Assembly (NCBI RefSeq): GCF_003171715.1 | Contig: NZ_QGHL01000007.1 | Coordinates: 868,001 to 932,000 of the forward strand | DNA: 64,000 bases | Direction: 5' to 3' | Origin: Novosphingobium meiothermophilum | GTDB lineage: Bacteria; Pseudomonadota; Alphaproteobacteria; Sphingomonadales; Sphingomonadaceae | Shown: piece by piece, positions 37,389 to 52,420 of the stretch | How the letters are laid out: each line of letters opens with the position of its first letter | Position numbering within the stretch: position 1 is the first letter of the stretch | The notes under the pieces: generated by a model | What the model was told of the DNA's origin: nothing | What the model saw: only the letters and a program-made list of their open reading frames with translations | The model's database searches: none | Position numbers and translations under genes: made by a program

Positions 37389-39554
37389 ATGAAACCATCG
37401 GCGCGCGCCATCGAAGCCCTGCTGGAAGGGACGCACGCCGATCCTTTTTCGGTCCTTGGCATTCACGAAGGACCGGAGGGCGCCTTTGCCCGCGCCATCC
37501 TGCCCGGCGCGGAAGAAGCCGTTGCATGGTCGCTTGCCGGAAAGAAACTGGGCAAGCTCATCCGCGTTGACGGGCGGGGTCTGTTCGAAGGCAAGGTCAA
37601 GGGGCCGCGCCAGCCGGTGCGCTATGCCTGCAAGGCGGGCAAGCATGAATGGCTCGTCACCGATGCCTATTCGTTCGGCCCCGTGCTTGGGCCGATGGAC
37701 GATTTCCTGATTGGCGAAGGCACCCACCTGCGGCTCTTCGACAAGATGGGCGCTCACCTGATCGAGCACGAAGGCGCTTGCGGGGTCCACTTTGCGGTCT
37801 GGGCACCCAATGCCCGGCTGGTGAGCGTGGTGGGCGATTTCAACGACTGGGACCATCGCCGCCATCCGATGCGCCGCCGCGCGGATACCGGCGTGTGGGA
37901 GATCTTCATTCCCGACATCGGCGAACACCGCACCTACAAATACCGCGTGGTGAGTGCCGATGGCACTGTCCTGCCGCTCAAGGCCGATCCCTTCGCGCAG
38001 GCATGCGAGTTCCGGCCCAGCACCGCCTCGATCACTGCCCACCCGGTGAAGATGGATTGGGGCGATGACGCCCACCGCGCCCACTGGGCCAGCGTTGACG
38101 CGCGCCGCCAGCCCATGTCGATCTACGAAGTCCACCCCGGATCGTGGCAGAAGCCGCACGAGGAAGGCTTCTACTCGTGGGACGATCTGGCTGAGCGGCT
38201 CATTCCCTACGTGGCGGAGATGGGCTTCACCCATATCGAGTTCCTGCCCGTTTCCGAGCATCCCTATGATCCGTCATGGGGCTATCAGACAACCGGTCTT
38301 TACGCACCGTCGGCGCGCTTCGGCCCGCCCGAAGGCTTTGCCCGGTTCGTGGATGGCGCACACCGCGCCGGGATTTCGGTCCTGATAGACTGGGTTCCCG
38401 CCCATTTCCCTACCGACGAGCACGGGCTGGTGCGCTTTGATGGCACCGCGCTTTATGAACACGAAGACCCGCGCCTTGGCTTCCATCCCGACTGGAACAC
38501 GCTGATATACAATTTCGGTCGCCGCGAAGTGGCGAGCTTCCTTGTCAACAACGCCCTGTTCTGGGCCGAGCGCTACCATGTCGATGGCCTGCGCGTCGAT
38601 GCGGTCGCCTCGATGCTCTACCGCGATTACTCGCGCCCGGACGGCGAATGGATTCCCAATGCCGAGGGCGGCCGCGAAAACTGGGAAGCGGTCGATTTCC
38701 TCAGGGCCATGAACCGCGCCGTCTATGCCAGCCATGCCGGTTTCATCACGATTGCCGAGGAATCAACCGCATGGCCCGGTGTATCGCGGCCCGCGTTCGA
38801 TGAAGGTCCGCGCGAAAATCTGGGTTTCGGGTTCAAGTGGAACATGGGCTTCATGCACGACACGCTCCAGTACATGGCGCGCGATCCCATCCACCGCCGC
38901 TATCACCACAACGAAATCACCTTCGGCCTGACATACGCCTTCTCGGAAAACTTCGTGCTGCCGCTCAGCCATGATGAGGTCGTGCACGGCAAGGGCAGCC
39001 TGCTTGCGAAGATGAGCGGCGACGACTGGCAGAAGTTCGCCAATCTGCGCGCCTATTACGGGATGATGTGGGGTTATCCGGGCAAGAAGCTGCTGTTCAT
39101 GGGGCAGGAGTTCGCCCAGCGCCGCGAATGGAGCGAGGCGCGCGGGCTGGACTGGAACCTGCTGGATGCCCCGGCGCACGAAGGCGTGCGCCGCTGGGTG
39201 CGCGATCTCAACCGCATCTACACCACGCGCCCGGCCCTGCACGCCCGCGACTGCGAGCCGGAGGGCTTCGAATGGCTGGTGGTCGATGATGCGCAGGCAT
39301 CGGTCTTTGCCTGGCTGCGCAAGGCGCCGGGGGCGCGGCCCGTGGCCGTTATCTGCAACATGACCCCGCAGGTCCACGATCATTATCGCCTGCCGCTGCC
39401 GCATGACGGAGAATGGCGCGAAGTGCTGAACAGCGATGCGCAGGACTACGGGGGAAGCGGCATCGGCAATCTGGGACAGGTCGAGGCAGCGGACGGAGCG
39501 GCGTTCATCGTGCTGCCGCCGCTGGCCACGCTGATCCTTGAATATCAGGGATAA
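37389..39554 (+). CDS. glgB: 1,4-alpha-glucan branching enzyme
   Basis: 721 residues. An N-terminal module (about 1-100) and a CBM48 domain (VHFAVWAPNARLVSVVGDFN) precede the GH13 barrel. Catalytic residues are visible as Asp in HVDGLRVDAV, Glu in ITIAEEST and Asp in LPLSHDEVVHG. It transfers alpha-1,4 segments to alpha-1,6 positions to make branches. The ATG at 37389 follows the glgP stop by 8 bp. The C-terminal beta domain is complete. Next gene glgC begins 18 bp later with a good AGGGAAGGA site. Confidence 0.97.
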   Translation: MKPSARAIEALLEGTHADPFSVLGIHEGPEGAFARAILPGAEEAVAWSLAGKKLGKLIRVDGRGLFEGKVKGPRQPVRYACKAGKHEWLVTDAYSFGPVLGPMDDFLIGEGTHLRLFDKMGAHLIEHEGACGVHFAVWAPNARLVSVVGDFNDWDHRRHPMRRRADTGVWEIFIPDIGEHRTYKYRVVSADGTVLPLKADPFAQACEFRPSTASITAHPVKMDWGDDAHRAHWASVDARRQPMSIYEVHPGSWQKPHEEGFYSWDDLAERLIPYVAEMGFTHIEFLPVSEHPYDPSWGYQTTGLYAPSARFGPPEGFARFVDGAHRAGISVLIDWVPAHFPTDEHGLVRFDGTALYEHEDPRLGFHPDWNTLIYNFGRREVASFLVNNALFWAERYHVDGLRVDAVASMLYRDYSRPDGEWIPNAEGGRENWEAVDFLRAMNRAVYASHAGFITIAEESTAWPGVSRPAFDEGPRENLGFGFKWNMGFMHDTLQYMARDPIHRRYHHNEITFGLTYAFSENFVLPLSHDEVVHGKGSLLAKMSGDDWQKFANLRAYYGMMWGYPGKKLLFMGQEFAQRREWSEARGLDWNLLDAPAHEGVRRWVRDLNRIYTTRPALHARDCEPEGFEWLVVDDAQASVFAWLRKAPGARPVAVICNMTPQVHDHYRLPLPHDGEWREVLNSDAQDYGGSGIGNLGQVEAADGAAFIVLPPLATLILEYQG

Positions 39555-39572
39555 CAAGGGAAGGAACAGGGG

Positions 39573-40828
39573 ATGCGCGACAGTTACTCTCAGCCGCTGG
39601 CCCGCGACGCCATGGCCTATGTCCTTGCGGGCGGACGCGGCAGCCGCCTGAAGGAACTGACCGATAACCGCGCCAAACCTGCCGTCTATTTCGGCGGAAA
39701 ATCGCGCATCATCGATTTCGCGCTGTCGAACGCGATCAATTCCGGCATCCGCCGGATCGGTGTGGCCACGCAATACAAGGCGCACTCGCTCATACGCCAC
39801 ATGCAGCGCGCATGGAACTTCATGCGCCCGGAGCGCAATGAAAGCTTCGACATCCTGCCTGCCTCGCAGCGTGTGTCGGAAGATCACTGGTATGAAGGCA
39901 CAGCCGATGCCGTGTTCCAGAACATCGACATTATTGCCTCCTATGCGCCCAAATACATGGTCATTCTGGCGGGCGATCACATCTACAAGATGGATTACGA
40001 ACTGATGCTGCGCCAGCACGTGGACAGCGGCGCCGATGTCACGATCGGCTGCCTGGTGGTCCCGCGCATGGAGGCCACCGGGTTTGGCGTCATGGCCGTG
40101 GACAAGGCCGATACCATTACCGCCTTCGTCGAGAAGCCCGCAAATCCGCCCGGCATCCCCGGAAACGAGGACATGGCGCTGGCATCGATGGGCATCTATG
40201 TTTTCGAAACGAAGTTCCTGTTCCAGATGTTGCAGGAAGACGCCGACGATCCCAATTCCTCGCGCGATTTCGGCAACGACATCATCCCGAAGATCGTGAA
40301 GAACGGCAAGGCCGTGGCCCACCGCTTCACCAATTCCTGCATCCGCGCGGCCGAGGAAATCGAGGAATACTGGCGCGATGTGGGAACGATCGACGCCTAT
40401 TTCGAAGCCAATCTCGATCTTACCGACGTGGTGCCGAAGCTCAACATGTATGACCGCGACTGGCCGATCTGGACCGATCAGATCATCGCCGCGCCTGCCA
40501 AGTTCGTGCATGATGAGGATGGGCGGCGCGGTATGGCGATTTCGTCGCTCATCAGCCAGGACTGCATCGTTTCGGGCGCGCTGGCCAAGCGCAGCCTCTT
40601 GTTCACGGGCGTGAAGATGGGATCGTTCTCTTCCTGCGAGGAAGCGGTCATCCTGCCCTATTGCAACATCGGGCGTGGCGCGCGGCTCAAGCGGGTGATC
40701 CTTGATTCCGGCGTGCGTATCCCCGAAGGTCTGGTCGTGGGCGAAGATCCCGAACTTGACGCCCGCCGCTTCCGGCGTTCCGACAGCGGGGTCTGCCTCA
40801 TCACCAAGCGGATGATCGACCAACTGAA

Positions 40829-40832
<4 letters not shown>
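39573..40832 (+). CDS. glgC: Glucose-1-phosphate adenylyltransferase (ADP-glucose pyrophosphorylase)
   Basis: 419 residues, making ADP-glucose from ATP and glucose-1-phosphate, the committed step of glycogen synthesis. The N-terminal nucleotide loop is [20 protein letters not shown], with a second substrate region at [15 protein letters not shown] and the glucose-1-phosphate site in [12 protein letters not shown]. The C-terminal left-handed helix region, which carries allosteric sites in bacterial enzymes, is present. The stop overlaps the glgA start by 4 bp. Confidence 0.97.
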
Positions 40833-45758
<4,926 letters not shown>

Positions 45759-46595
45759 AGAAACGCGCAAAGTAGGCTGGGTCGGCAAAGCCAAGGGCAT
45801 AGGCCACCTGCGCGACGCTCGCCCCGGTGAACGCGAGGTTGCGCTTGGCTTCGAGCAAAAGACGATCATGCACGAGGTCGGCGGGCGCCTGTCCCGTCAG
45901 CTTGCGCGTGGCGCGGGTCAGCGTCGACGCGGTGGTCCCAAGTGCCGCGGCATAGGCGGGGATCGCGCGGTGTTCGCGGTAATGCCGCTCGATAAGCGCC
46001 CTGAACCGGGCGACCAGCGCGCTGTGCAGGCTATGCCCGCCGGGATTGTCCGCGCGTGCGGCAGCTTCAAGCGAGGTGACAAGGATTAGCGCGACTTGCG
46101 CCAGAACGCCGGTTCCCGCCTCTTGGCCATTGCGCAAGGCAGAGGCGAGATCTGCCAGGAGCCAACCGAGCCGGGCCGCAGTTGCACAGCCGCCATCTAG
46201 CGAAAGCGCCTGCGTCTGCTGAATAGCTGCCAGGCCGGCGAGCAATCCGGAAAGGCGCGGATCATTGACCAGATCGGCCGCCAGCGAAAGAACCCAGCCT
46301 TCCACCCCAGGGTCAAAATGGAAGGCATGAACGCAGGCCGCCGGCACGAGTATGAGGGCCGGGCCGCAGAGCCTGCTGCGGCCAGCTTCGCCGCGCACTT
46401 CGGCTGAGCCGGTTTCGACCAGCAGAACCTGCACCATGTGCGGGTGAGCATGGGGGGCAATGGTCCAATCGTGCAGACTGGACCGATCGAAGATACGCTC
46501 AAGATGAACGAATTCAGCCGGAATTGCCGCCCCTTGTTCACCGTAAAGGGCGAAACGGTCAATCTCGGTTCCGCGCATGCCATGAGAGTGCCGAC

Positions 46596-46626
46596 TTGCG
46601 CGAAATGTGCAAGCATTTGCGCGCAA
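46596..46626. promoter_or_regulatory. Near-perfect inverted repeat between araC-type gene and P450
   Basis: TTGCGCGAAATG (46596-46607) and CATTTGCGCGCAA (46614-46626) are mirror images apart from one extra base, with a 6-base centre. It is a strong candidate for the binding site of the AraC regulator. Confidence 0.5.
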
Positions 46627-46689
46627 GCTGCGTGGCTGCACACGGCGATGCATGGCAGCATCACCTGACCTGAGAGAGGAAACCTGCCC

Positions 46690-47880
46690 ATGGCAACCAC
46701 GCTTTCGCGGCTGCAATTCCGCTTTGATCCCTATTCCCCGGCGATCGATGCCGATCCCTTCCCCGCCTACAAGGTGCTGCGCGATGAATACCCGTGCTTC
46801 TGGTCGGAAGATGCAGGAAAATGGGTGCTTTCACGCTATGCCGATGTGCTGAATGCCCTGCAGGACTGGCGCACCTATTCATCGGCCAAGGGCAATCTGG
46901 TCGACGAGTTTCCCGGCCGTGCAGGATCGACGCTGGGATCAAGCGATCCGCCCCGCCACGATCGTCTGCGCGCCCTCATACAGTCCGCTGTGACCAAGCG
47001 GGCGCTGGAACACATCATCGCTCCGGCGCGCGCTTCTGCACAGGCGCATCTTGCCGCCCTGAACGGCAAGGCGGAGTTCGATCTGGTCGGCGATTACACC
47101 TCCAGGGTTACGGTCGACCTGCTGTTCACGCTCTTTGCATTGCCTGAGGAGAATGCCGATCTGGTGCGCCGCAATGCCGTGCTGATGGTCCAGACCGATC
47201 CGGCAACGCGCCGCAAGGGGCCAGAGCATCTGGCGGCCTTCGCATGGATGGCAGACTATGCAGAACGGCTGGTTCGGGCGCGCAAGGCCAATCCGGGCGA
47301 GGATCTGCTGTCCAACTTCATCACCGCCGAGATCGACGGCGAGAAACTGCTCGACAAGGAAGTGCAGCTTACCGTTACCACGCTCATCATGGCCGGAATT
47401 GAAAGCCTTTCAGGCTTCATGGCGATGTTTGGCCTGAACCTTGCCGACCATCCCGATGCGCGCCGGGCGCTGGTTGCGGACCCGGCCCTGATCCCTGATG
47501 CCATCGAGGAATCGCTGCGCTTCAACACATCGGCGCAGCGATTCCGCAGGACACTCACCCGCGATGTGGAACTGCACGGACAGGTAATGAAAGCGGGGGA
47601 TCAGGTCATCCTCGCCTATGGATCGGCCAACCGCGATGAAAGGATGTTCGAGAACCCTGACACCTACGACATCGCCCGCAGGCCGCGACGGCACCTGGGC
47701 TTTGGCGGCGGCGTCCATGCCTGCCTTGGCGCCATGATCGGGCGCATGGCCACGCAGATTGCCTTCGAGGAACTGCTGAAGACGGTGCCGGAGTTCTCGC
47801 GCATGGATGCCGCGCTCGACTGGATGCCCTCGTCCACCTTCCGCAGCCCCAAGGCGCTGCGGCTGCGCAAAGGCGGTTGA
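46690..47880 (+). CDS. Cytochrome P450
   Basis: A 396-residue soluble bacterial P450. The haem Cys345 lies in FGGGVHACLGAMIGRM, the ExxR pair is Glu274-Arg277 (EESLRFN), and the I helix reads IMAGIESLSG, where the usual acid-Thr oxygen-activating pair is Glu238-Ser239. Ser in place of Thr is less common. It resembles class I P450s of proteobacteria that act on aromatic acids or similar small molecules and need a ferredoxin and reductase. No ferredoxin gene is adjacent; a ferredoxin-NADP reductase is at 60518. GAGAGGAAA precedes the ATG. A divergent AraC regulator suggests induction by the substrate, which is unknown. Confidence 0.94.
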   Translation: MATTLSRLQFRFDPYSPAIDADPFPAYKVLRDEYPCFWSEDAGKWVLSRYADVLNALQDWRTYSSAKGNLVDEFPGRAGSTLGSSDPPRHDRLRALIQSAVTKRALEHIIAPARASAQAHLAALNGKAEFDLVGDYTSRVTVDLLFTLFALPEENADLVRRNAVLMVQTDPATRRKGPEHLAAFAWMADYAERLVRARKANPGEDLLSNFITAEIDGEKLLDKEVQLTVTTLIMAGIESLSGFMAMFGLNLADHPDARRALVADPALIPDAIEESLRFNTSAQRFRRTLTRDVELHGQVMKAGDQVILAYGSANRDERMFENPDTYDIARRPRRHLGFGGGVHACLGAMIGRMATQIAFEELLKTVPEFSRMDAALDWMPSSTFRSPKALRLRKGG

Positions 47881-48030
47881 ACGTTCCGGATCGTCCGCTC
47901 GCCAGCCGGTTCCATCAACAGAAGGCATGTCGGGCACGGCTCGTCGCAAGGGCGGGGCGTCAGCCTTGCAGATGCAATGTGTCGCATACAACTTTCAAAG
48001 CGGGATAAGCATAACCGGGGTCTCGCAAGC

Positions 48031-48678
48031 ATGATTTCGCAACGGCGCGGTTTTCTGGGCGCCATGGCAGCAACAATGGGCAGCGCACTGCTGGGCGGAC
48101 CGCTGTCCACCGCGCCCGCAATGGCCGTCACACCGGTGCGCGAGCCGGAACTTTCGCCCTTCGCTCGCCCTGCCCTGCCCGCGCTGGTTCAGCGTGCAGT
48201 GGCCGCACTCGATGCCCACGGCGCGCATATCCGCCACCGTGATCTGGTCGGACTGGTCGATTTTTCCAGAGCATCTCGCGAAACGCGCTTCCACCTGATC
48301 GACATCGAAGGCGGAAAGGTTTTGTCCTCGCACCTTGTCTCGCATGGCAGCGGTTCCGATCCTGCCAACAGCGGCTGGGTGCAGCGGTTTTCCAACCGGG
48401 TCGGCTCCAACGCCTCCAGCCCTGGCGCATTCCTGACCGGCGTAACCTATGTCGGCAAGCATGGCCGCTCGCGCAGGCTGATCGGTCTGGAAGATGCCAA
48501 CAGCGCGGCGCTGGAACGCGGCATCGTCATCCATGCCGCCAGCTATGTCAGCGATGCCATGGCCCGCACGCAGGGCAGGATCGGGCGCAGCCAAGGATGT
48601 TTTGCCTTTTCCGACAGCGATATCGGCAACGTTCTTGAACGTCTCGGCGAAGGCCGTCTGCTCTACGCGGTGAAGTGA
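48031..48678 (+). CDS. L,D-transpeptidase catalytic domain protein (YkuD_2 type)
   Basis: 215 residues starting MISQRRGFLGAMAATMGSAL, a signal with an RRGFL twin-arginine-like motif cleaved near APAMA. The catalytic core has His in GIVIHAASYVSD and the nucleophile Cys in GRSQGCFAFSD. The segment SHGSGSDPANSGW and VGKHGRSRRLIGLE follow the family. Members act on peptidoglycan in the periplasm, though this short subgroup is little studied. The start at 48031 is preferred because it opens the signal peptide. It is followed 3 bp later by the convergent LysR gene. Confidence 0.87.
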   Translation: MISQRRGFLGAMAATMGSALLGGPLSTAPAMAVTPVREPELSPFARPALPALVQRAVAALDAHGAHIRHRDLVGLVDFSRASRETRFHLIDIEGGKVLSSHLVSHGSGSDPANSGWVQRFSNRVGSNASSPGAFLTGVTYVGKHGRSRRLIGLEDANSAALERGIVIHAASYVSDAMARTQGRIGRSQGCFAFSDSDIGNVLERLGEGRLLYAVK

Positions 48679-48681
48679 CCT

Positions 48682-49542
48682 TCAGGCAAAGGCGGCGCGG
48701 CAAGCCTCGGCCAGGGGGCTGACTTCCTCAGCCAGATGGGGCCGCTCTCTGGCAGCGATCAGGCCAAGCGTGCGGCGGAAGTCGTAATCGGCAAGGCGGA
48801 TCGGGACCACGCCTTCGCGCGCCAGCGATTGCGGCGCTGTCGTCACCCCCATGCCTGCGCGCACCATTTCGATGCAGCGGTCATCGTTGGCCGAACGCAG
48901 GAAGAACGGCGGACGCACCCCGCGCTGGGTGAACCAGCGGCTTGTCTCTCCCAGAAGCTCGCAGCTTCGGCGCGCGATCATCGTTTCGGCCGCCACATCG
49001 CGCGCATCCAGCAGCGCGGCCCCGGCCAGTGGATGGCTCTGCGGCAGCAGCAGCCGGTAGCCTTCCTCAAGCAGGGTTTGCGAAGGGCGCTCGGCGTCTT
49101 CGGGCCGCAGCAGCGTGATGATTGCATCCACCTGCCCCTCGGCCAGCTTGCGCCGCAATTCCGCATCGGTCCCTTCGGAAAGTATTAGCGGCTGCACACC
49201 TGCATAGCGTCGCACCATGGCGGAAAGCATTGCCGTCGCAATCGAGGGCAGCACGCCCAGTCGCAGCGGCGCGCGCGGCGCCGGCGCTTCGGCAAACGCG
49301 GCTTCGGCCGCGCGGAACTCGCGCTCGATCGTGCGGGCGTGGGTCACAAGGCGCGCACCTGCCTCGGTAAGACGCACCTGCCGTCGCTCGCGCAGGAACA
49401 GACGGGTTCCGGCAAGCCGTTCAAGCTCGGCAATCGCAGCAGACAAGGCAGGCTGCGAAATGGCAAGCCGCTCGGCCGCACGTGTAAAGTTGCCCGTTTC
49501 GACCACAGCGAGGAACTGCCGCAGGTGCGCACGCTTCATCAT
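48682..49542 (-). CDS. LysR-family regulator, divergent from leucine-degradation genes
   Basis: 286 residues. The N-terminal helix-turn-helix is [20 protein letters not shown] with the usual linker helix, and the effector domain begins near [13 protein letters not shown]. It faces away from the isovaleryl-CoA dehydrogenase operon across about 95 bp that contain two palindromes, one a LysR-type T-N11-A box. Regulation of the operon is therefore likely. In many proteobacteria this pathway is controlled by a MerR-type LiuR instead, so a LysR protein would be a different arrangement. Confidence 0.9.
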   Translation of the reverse strand: MMKRAHLRQFLAVVETGNFTRAAERLAISQPALSAAIAELERLAGTRLFLRERRQVRLTEAGARLVTHARTIEREFRAAEAAFAEAPAPRAPLRLGVLPSIATAMLSAMVRRYAGVQPLILSEGTDAELRRKLAEGQVDAIITLLRPEDAERPSQTLLEEGYRLLLPQSHPLAGAALLDARDVAAETMIARRSCELLGETSRWFTQRGVRPPFFLRSANDDRCIEMVRAGMGVTTAPQSLAREGVVPIRLADYDFRRTLGLIAARERPHLAEEVSPLAEACRAAFA

Positions 49543-49578
49543 AGGAAAAACCTATCGCAAACCCCGATTGAAATCAAT
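49541..49578. promoter_or_regulatory. Two palindromes, candidate LysR sites
   Basis: ATAGG-AAAAA-CCTAT (49541-49555) fits the T-N11-A rule and touches the LysR start codon. ATTGA-AA-TCAAT follows at 49567-49578. Autoregulation plus control of the divergent operon is the simplest reading. Confidence 0.45.
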
Positions 49579-49638
49579 TTTGAGCGAAGGTTTGCCGATG
49601 GTATCCTTGCCGGTGAAAAGCTTGCAGAGGATGCCCAG

Positions 49639-50802
49639 ATGCGCGCCACGCCCGATTTCGACTTCGGCCTGACCGAAAGCGCCCTGATGATCCGCGAGGC
49701 GGCAGGCCGCTTTGCCGATGAACAGATCGCCCCCCTTGCCGCCGAGATCGACCGCAACGATCGTTTTCCGCGCGAGTTGTGGGAGCCGATGGGCGCGCTG
49801 GGGCTGCACGGCATCACGGTAGAGGAAGAATGGGGCGGGCTTGGCCTCGGCTATCTCGACCATGTGATCGCGGTCGAGGAAGTGAGCCGCGCCTCAGGCT
49901 CGGTCGGTCTGTCCTACGGCGCGCATTCCAACCTGTGCGTCAACCAGATCCGTCGCTGGGGCAATGACGAGCAGAAGGCGAAGTATCTGCCGAAGCTGAT
50001 TTCGGGCGAACATGTGGGCAGCCTCGCCATGTCGGAAGCCGGAGCCGGATCGGACGTCGTTTCGATGAAGCTGCGGGCAGAGCCGGTGGCTGGGGGATTC
50101 CGCCTCAATGGCACCAAGTTCTGGATCACCAACGGCACTTATGCCGATACGCTGGTCGTCTATGCGAAGACCTCGCCCGATGCAGGCAGCCGGGGGATTA
50201 CCGCTTTCCTGATCGAAAAGGACATGCCGGGTTTCTCCATCGGCCAGAAGATCGACAAGATGGGCCTGCGCGGTTCCCCCACGGCGGAACTGGTGTTCGA
50301 GGACTGCTTCGTTCCAGAAGAGAACGTCATGGGCCCGCTCCATGGCGGCGTTGGCGTGCTGATGAGCGGGCTGGATTACGAGCGCGTGGTTCTGGCAGGA
50401 ATGCAGATCGGGATCATGCAGGCGTGCCTCGATACCGTCATCCCCTATGTGCGCGAGCGCAAGCAGTTTGGCCAGCCCATTGGCACGTTCCAGCTCATGC
50501 AGGCCAAAGTGGCCGACATGTATGTGGCGATCCAGTCGGCACGGGCCTATGTCTATGCGGTGGCCAAGGCGTGCGATGCCGGGCAGACCACGCGCTTCGA
50601 TGCGGCGGGGGCCATTCTTCTGGCGAGCGAGAACGCCTTCCGCGTGGCCGGCGAGGCGGTGCAGGCTCTGGGCGGCGCGGGCTATACCAAGGACTGGCCG
50701 GTGGAACGCTACCTGCGCGACGCCAAGCTGCTGGATATCGGCGCGGGGACCAATGAAATCCGCCGCATGCTGATCGGCCGTGAACTGATCGGGGCGCGGT
50801 GA
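49639..50802 (+). CDS. ivd: Isovaleryl-CoA dehydrogenase
   Basis: A 387-residue FAD acyl-CoA dehydrogenase. It has the FAD/substrate stretches [34 protein letters not shown] and [18 protein letters not shown]. The catalytic Glu in LDYERVVL is in the position typical of isovaleryl-CoA dehydrogenases, and [18 protein letters not shown] is near the end. It makes 3-methylcrotonyl-CoA in leucine breakdown. The ATG at 49639 has AGAGGA before it; the frame goes 100 codons further up but that part overlaps the LysR gene. The stop overlaps the next gene by one base. Confidence 0.95.
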   Translation: MRATPDFDFGLTESALMIREAAGRFADEQIAPLAAEIDRNDRFPRELWEPMGALGLHGITVEEEWGGLGLGYLDHVIAVEEVSRASGSVGLSYGAHSNLCVNQIRRWGNDEQKAKYLPKLISGEHVGSLAMSEAGAGSDVVSMKLRAEPVAGGFRLNGTKFWITNGTYADTLVVYAKTSPDAGSRGITAFLIEKDMPGFSIGQKIDKMGLRGSPTAELVFEDCFVPEENVMGPLHGGVGVLMSGLDYERVVLAGMQIGIMQACLDTVIPYVRERKQFGQPIGTFQLMQAKVADMYVAIQSARAYVYAVAKACDAGQTTRFDAAGAILLASENAFRVAGEAVQALGGAGYTKDWPVERYLRDAKLLDIGAGTNEIRRMLIGRELIGAR

Positions 50803-52406
50803 TGTCTGCCCCTGTCCTCTCCTCCAGTATCGACCTGTCCTCGGAACAGGCGCAGGCGCGCGCGGCGCATAACCGGGCGCTGGCCGAAGAGCTTCGCGCC
50901 CGCGTGGCAAGGGCCGCGCTGGGCGGAGACGCACGCAGCCGCGAACGCCATGTCGCGAGGGGCAAACTTCTCCCGCGCGACCGGGTCGAGCGTCTGCTCG
51001 ACCCGGCATCGCCCTTTCTCGAAATCGGCCAGCTTGCCGCAAACGGCATGTATGGCGATGAAGTGCCGGGCGCGGGCATCATTACCGGCGTAGGGCGGGT
51101 TTCCGGCCGCCAGTGCATGATCTTTGCCAATGATGCCACGGTCAAGGGCGGCACCTATTTCCCGATGACGGTGAAGAAGCACCTGCGCGCGCAGGAAATC
51201 GCCGCGGAAAACCGTCTGCCATGCATCTATCTGGTGGACAGCGGCGGGGCGAACCTGCCCAATCAGGCGGAAGTTTTCCCCGATCGCGACCACTTCGGCC
51301 GCTTCTTCTACAATCAGGCGAACATGAGCGCGCAGGGCATTGCCCAGATCGCCAGCGTGATGGGCAGTTGCACGGCTGGCGGCGCCTATGTTCCGGCGAT
51401 GTCGGACGAGACGGTGATCGTGCGCGAACAGGGAACGATCTTTCTGGCCGGTCCCCCGCTGGTCAAGGCGGCCACCGGCGAGGAGATCAGCGCCGAAGCA
51501 TTGGGCGGCGGCGATCTTCACGCGCGCAAAAGCGGCGTGGTAGATCATCTGGCCGACAATGACGAACATGCGCTGACGATCGTGCGCGACATCGTCTCGC
51601 ATCTGGGCGCGGCCCTGCCCTCGCCCGCCGTGCAAGGCGCAGAGGCAAGACCGCCGCTCTACCCCGCCGAGGATCTCTACGCGATCATCCCCGAAGACGT
51701 GCGCGCGCCCTATGACGTGCATGAAGTGATCGCGCGGATCGTGGATGGGTCCGAGTTCCACGCGTTCAAGGCGCATTACGGCACCACACTGGTTTGCGGC
51801 TTTGCCCATATCCACGGGCTTCCGGTGGCAATCCTTGCCAACAACGGCGTGCTCTTTTCCGAAAGCGCGCAGAAGGGCGCGCACTTCATCGAACTGGCCT
51901 GCCAGCGCCGCATTCCGCTCCTCTTCCTCCAGAACATTTCGGGCTTCATGGTGGGCGGCAAGTATGAGGCCGAAGGCATTGCCAAGCATGGCGCAAAGCT
52001 GGTGACGGCTGTGGCAACCGCGCAGGTGCCCAAGATCACCGTGCTCATCGGCGGCAGCTTCGGCGCGGGCAATTATGGCATGTGCGGGCGCGCCTATGGC
52101 CCGCGCTTCCTGTTCACCTGGCCCAATGCCCGCATCAGCGTGATGGGGGGCGAGCAGGCCGCCAGCGTGCTCGCCACGGTGCACCGCGATGCGGACAAGT
52201 GGACACCGGAGGAAGCCGAAGCCTTCAAGGCCCCGATCCGCCAGAAATACGAGGACGAAGGCAACCCCTATTATGCCACGGCAAGGCTGTGGGACGATGG
52301 GGTGATCGACCCGGTGCAGACGCGCGACGTGCTGGGGCTTGCGCTGGAGGTCTGCATGCAGGAACCGATCACCGAGGCGCCCCGCTTCGGGGTGTTCAGG
52401 ATGTGA
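50802..52406 (+). CDS. liuB: Methylcrotonyl-CoA carboxylase beta subunit (carboxyltransferase)
   Basis: A 534-residue carboxyltransferase of the MCC type. It has [20 protein letters not shown], the acyl-CoA oxyanion-type loops [15 protein letters not shown] and [20 protein letters not shown], and [18 protein letters not shown]. It carboxylates 3-methylcrotonyl-CoA with the biotin carried by the alpha subunit encoded next. The ATG at 50802 overlaps the ivd stop (TGATG); a GTG one codon earlier is an alternative. It is followed 14 bp later by the alpha subunit gene. Confidence 0.95.
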   Translation: MSAPVLSSSIDLSSEQAQARAAHNRALAEELRARVARAALGGDARSRERHVARGKLLPRDRVERLLDPASPFLEIGQLAANGMYGDEVPGAGIITGVGRVSGRQCMIFANDATVKGGTYFPMTVKKHLRAQEIAAENRLPCIYLVDSGGANLPNQAEVFPDRDHFGRFFYNQANMSAQGIAQIASVMGSCTAGGAYVPAMSDETVIVREQGTIFLAGPPLVKAATGEEISAEALGGGDLHARKSGVVDHLADNDEHALTIVRDIVSHLGAALPSPAVQGAEARPPLYPAEDLYAIIPEDVRAPYDVHEVIARIVDGSEFHAFKAHYGTTLVCGFAHIHGLPVAILANNGVLFSESAQKGAHFIELACQRRIPLLFLQNISGFMVGGKYEAEGIAKHGAKLVTAVATAQVPKITVLIGGSFGAGNYGMCGRAYGPRFLFTWPNARISVMGGEQAASVLATVHRDADKWTPEEAEAFKAPIRQKYEDEGNPYYATARLWDDGVIDPVQTRDVLGLALEVCMQEPITEAPRFGVFRM

Positions 52407-52420
52407 TGAGGGAGAACAAG